Translations under genes and position numbers: made by a program | The notes under the pieces: model-generated | Told to the model about the DNA's origin: nothing | Databases searched by the model: none | What the model saw: the letters and a program-made list of their open reading frames with translations, nothing else | Assembly: GCF_023630205.1 (NCBI RefSeq) | Contig: NZ_JALPRR010000001.1 | Location: 992,001 to 1,056,000, forward strand | Reading direction: 5' to 3' | DNA length: 64,000 bases | DNA from: Pontibacter ruber | Lineage (GTDB): Bacteria; Bacteroidota; Bacteroidia; Cytophagales; Hymenobacteraceae | Part shown: positions 63,195 to 64,000 of the stretch, piece after piece | Layout of the letters: each line of letters begins with the position of its first letter | How positions within the stretch are numbered: position 1 is the stretch's first letter

Positions 63195-63815
63195 CTATGC
63201 TACTACGTTCCGGAACGTGAGGTTGATGCGTGGTTCTGTAGTTCGGCTGGTTTTAGGGATCTGATGCTGCCAGAAGTGCTGCGTAGGCCCCTGCATCAGC
63301 AGCAGGCTACCGTGCTGCAGTGTTATTTTTACTGCTTTTATCTCCTTCCGGAAGCGGTGCCGGAAAGCGAACGTACGCTCGCCGCCAAAACTCAGGGAAG
63401 CGATACCTGGCTTACGGCCCAGTTCCTTTTCATCGTCGGAGTGCCAACCCATACTGTCCTGTCCGCTGCGGTAATAGTTCAGGAGCACACTGTTGTAGGT
63501 GTGGCCCGATGCCTGCTCTACCCGCTCTTTCAGCTGCAGCAAAACGGGCAGCCAAGGTTGAGGAGCGTTGTACAAACCAGAGTAAGTATACCCTTTGTCG
63601 CCGTACCAGGCTGTTAAGCGCGGCAGGGGCAGTTGCTTGCCAAACATCCGGATCTCTTCCTGCTGCCAGTTTATACTTTGCTGCAGCTGCTCGAAGTATA
63701 CATCACTTTCCTGCTTCGTAAAAAACACAGGTGCATAGTATACTTCGGCATCGGGCATATCCAGTTGCACAAATGCCTGTGACAAGCCTTTGTTTTGCAT
63801 CAAACTTCTGTTCAT
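63195..63815 (-). CDS. AlkB-like alpha-ketoglutarate-dependent dioxygenase
   Basis: The 206-residue protein belongs to the 2OG-Fe(II) AlkB family that removes alkyl groups from DNA or RNA bases. The iron ligands are in MGWHSDDEKEL (His and Asp). The 2-oxoglutarate-binding arginine region is IASLSFGGERTFAFRH, and the third ligand His is in GPTQHFWQHQIPK. PRLTAWYGDKGYTYSG matches the ALKBH2/3 subgroup common in Bacteroidetes. It starts one base after the stop of the antiporter gene upstream, so the two are one transcript. Confidence 0.92.
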   Translation of the reverse strand: MNRSLMQNKGLSQAFVQLDMPDAEVYYAPVFFTKQESDVYFEQLQQSINWQQEEIRMFGKQLPLPRLTAWYGDKGYTYSGLYNAPQPWLPVLLQLKERVEQASGHTYNSVLLNYYRSGQDSMGWHSDDEKELGRKPGIASLSFGGERTFAFRHRFRKEIKAVKITLQHGSLLLMQGPTQHFWQHQIPKTSRTTEPRINLTFRNVVA

Positions 63816-63816
63816 C

Positions 63817-64000
63817 TCAAACTTTATCAGGAGTAGCCTCGTGCTTTGCCGACTTCCTTTTACGTTTTCTCCAGGTGTCTAAGTGGTCCATGATGCGGGC
63901 TGCCGTAATACCGTGCAGGATGATGGAGACCATCACAATAAAGCCTGTTATTGCCCATAACTGGTCGGCATCGGCAAAGGCAATTTTCTCCAGCGCAAAG
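63817..64000 (-). CDS. Cation:proton antiporter, C-terminal end only
   Basis: The 61 visible codons, too short to see as a full gene, encode the last membrane helix and tail: FADADQLWAITGFIVMVSII, then LHGITAARIMDHLD and a Lys/Arg-rich end (TWRKRKRKSAKHEATPDKV). LHGITAARIMDHLD fits the end of the membrane domain of CPA1-type sodium/proton antiporters. The beginning lies beyond the window. The alkB start codon begins one base after this stop. Confidence 0.7.
   Translation of the reverse strand, partial: FALEKIAFADADQLWAITGFIVMVSIILHGITAARIMDHLDTWRKRKRKSAKHEATPDKV

Larger units (their letters stand above)
1..64000. repeat. Dispersed heptamer TATACTT / AAGTATA, about 120 copies
   Basis: Reading the window by eye I count about 70 TATACTT and 50 AAGTATA on the given strand, roughly one per 530 bases. 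A random 7-mer in both orientations would give about 8. Copies lie in genes of both orientations, in gaps, in terminator loops and as inverted pairs. One-base variants such as CATACTT are far rarer. Common flanks are GC or TT before TATACTT and T after it. In reading frames it appears as AGT ATA (Ser-Ile), CTT ATA CTT (Leu-Ile-Leu), AAG TAT A (Lys-Tyr) and TAT ACT T (Tyr-Thr). The count is approximate; the enrichment is not in doubt. Function is unknown. Confidence 0.9.

Noticed and set aside
1-64000. TATACTT as a promoter element
   Set aside because: It resembles part of TAnnTTTG (TATACTTTG is one base too long), but most copies lie inside genes in both orientations and not before start codons.
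1-64000. tRNA, rRNA, tmRNA, riboswitch or CRISPR array
   Set aside because: No cloverleaf with a GTTCGAATC-type arm, no ribosomal sequence and no regularly spaced direct repeats were found on either strand.

Overview
The window looks like chromosomal DNA of a Cytophagales bacterium, most likely of the family Hymenobacteraceae (Pontibacter-like). The supporting evidence is mixed. Three large secreted proteins end in type IX secretion (T9SS) sorting domains. Promoters have the Bacteroidetes form TTTG / TAnnTTTG. Family-specific genes such as DUF349, DUF2795, DUF4142 and DUF5916 are present. A homogentisate dioxygenase and a kynurenine 3-monooxygenase sit among housekeeping genes. The genus is an inference. 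I see no tRNA, rRNA, insertion sequence, integrase, phage gene or CRISPR array.

Layout. 1-2.5 kb: the end of ornithine aminotransferase, a 670-base gap and hemB (Mg-type). 2.7-14 kb: a secreted subtilase and a secreted metallophosphatase (both T9SS type A cargo), a lipoprotein and a DUF5916 outer-membrane protein. 14.2-19.6 kb: a GroES-like gene with a lipoprotein, hmgA, an S41 C-terminal protease, and ruvX overlapping def. 19.6-30.7 kb: small accessory genes, namely a VOC protein, a SnoaL-like lipoprotein, a patatin, a TPR lipoprotein, a DUF421 gene broken by a 20-bp tandem duplication, DUF2254, a zinc phospholipase C-like protein, a GNAT protein, a Kir-type potassium channel and a serine hydrolase. 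30.7-31.2 kb: two related 30-residue single-helix proteins. 31.6-41.9 kb: yceI, ettA, DUF349, DUF2795, an orphan ABC ATPase, ispD, a Vat-like acetyltransferase, queA, a MacB-type permease and a LOG-family protein. 42-48 kb: a T9SS type B protein with five Ig-like repeats, three tandem DUF202 membrane proteins and a GT-C-like membrane protein. 48.2-64 kb: uvrA, two DUF4142 lipoproteins, an enoyl-CoA hydratase, a PAP2-like protein, rpoN, asnS, a PorT-like protein, an unknown secreted protein, DUF4168, kmo, alkB and the tail of a cation:proton antiporter.

The strongest unexplained signal is not a gene. The heptamer TATACTT / AAGTATA occurs about 120 times by hand count (roughly 70 in one orientation, 50 in the other). 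Chance predicts about 8 for both orientations of a 7-mer in 64 kb. It lies in genes, gaps and terminator loops, and in genes it forces the otherwise uncommon Ile codon ATA (Ser-Ile as AGT ATA, Leu-Ile-Leu as CTT ATA CTT). It behaves like a highly iterated genomic word, comparable in abundance to HIP1 of cyanobacteria or uptake sequences, and I know of no described role for it. Secondary leads are the paired micro-proteins, the tandem-duplication frameshift in the DUF421 gene, several perfect inverted repeats at promoters, and an 8-bp microsatellite abutting the ispD promoter box.
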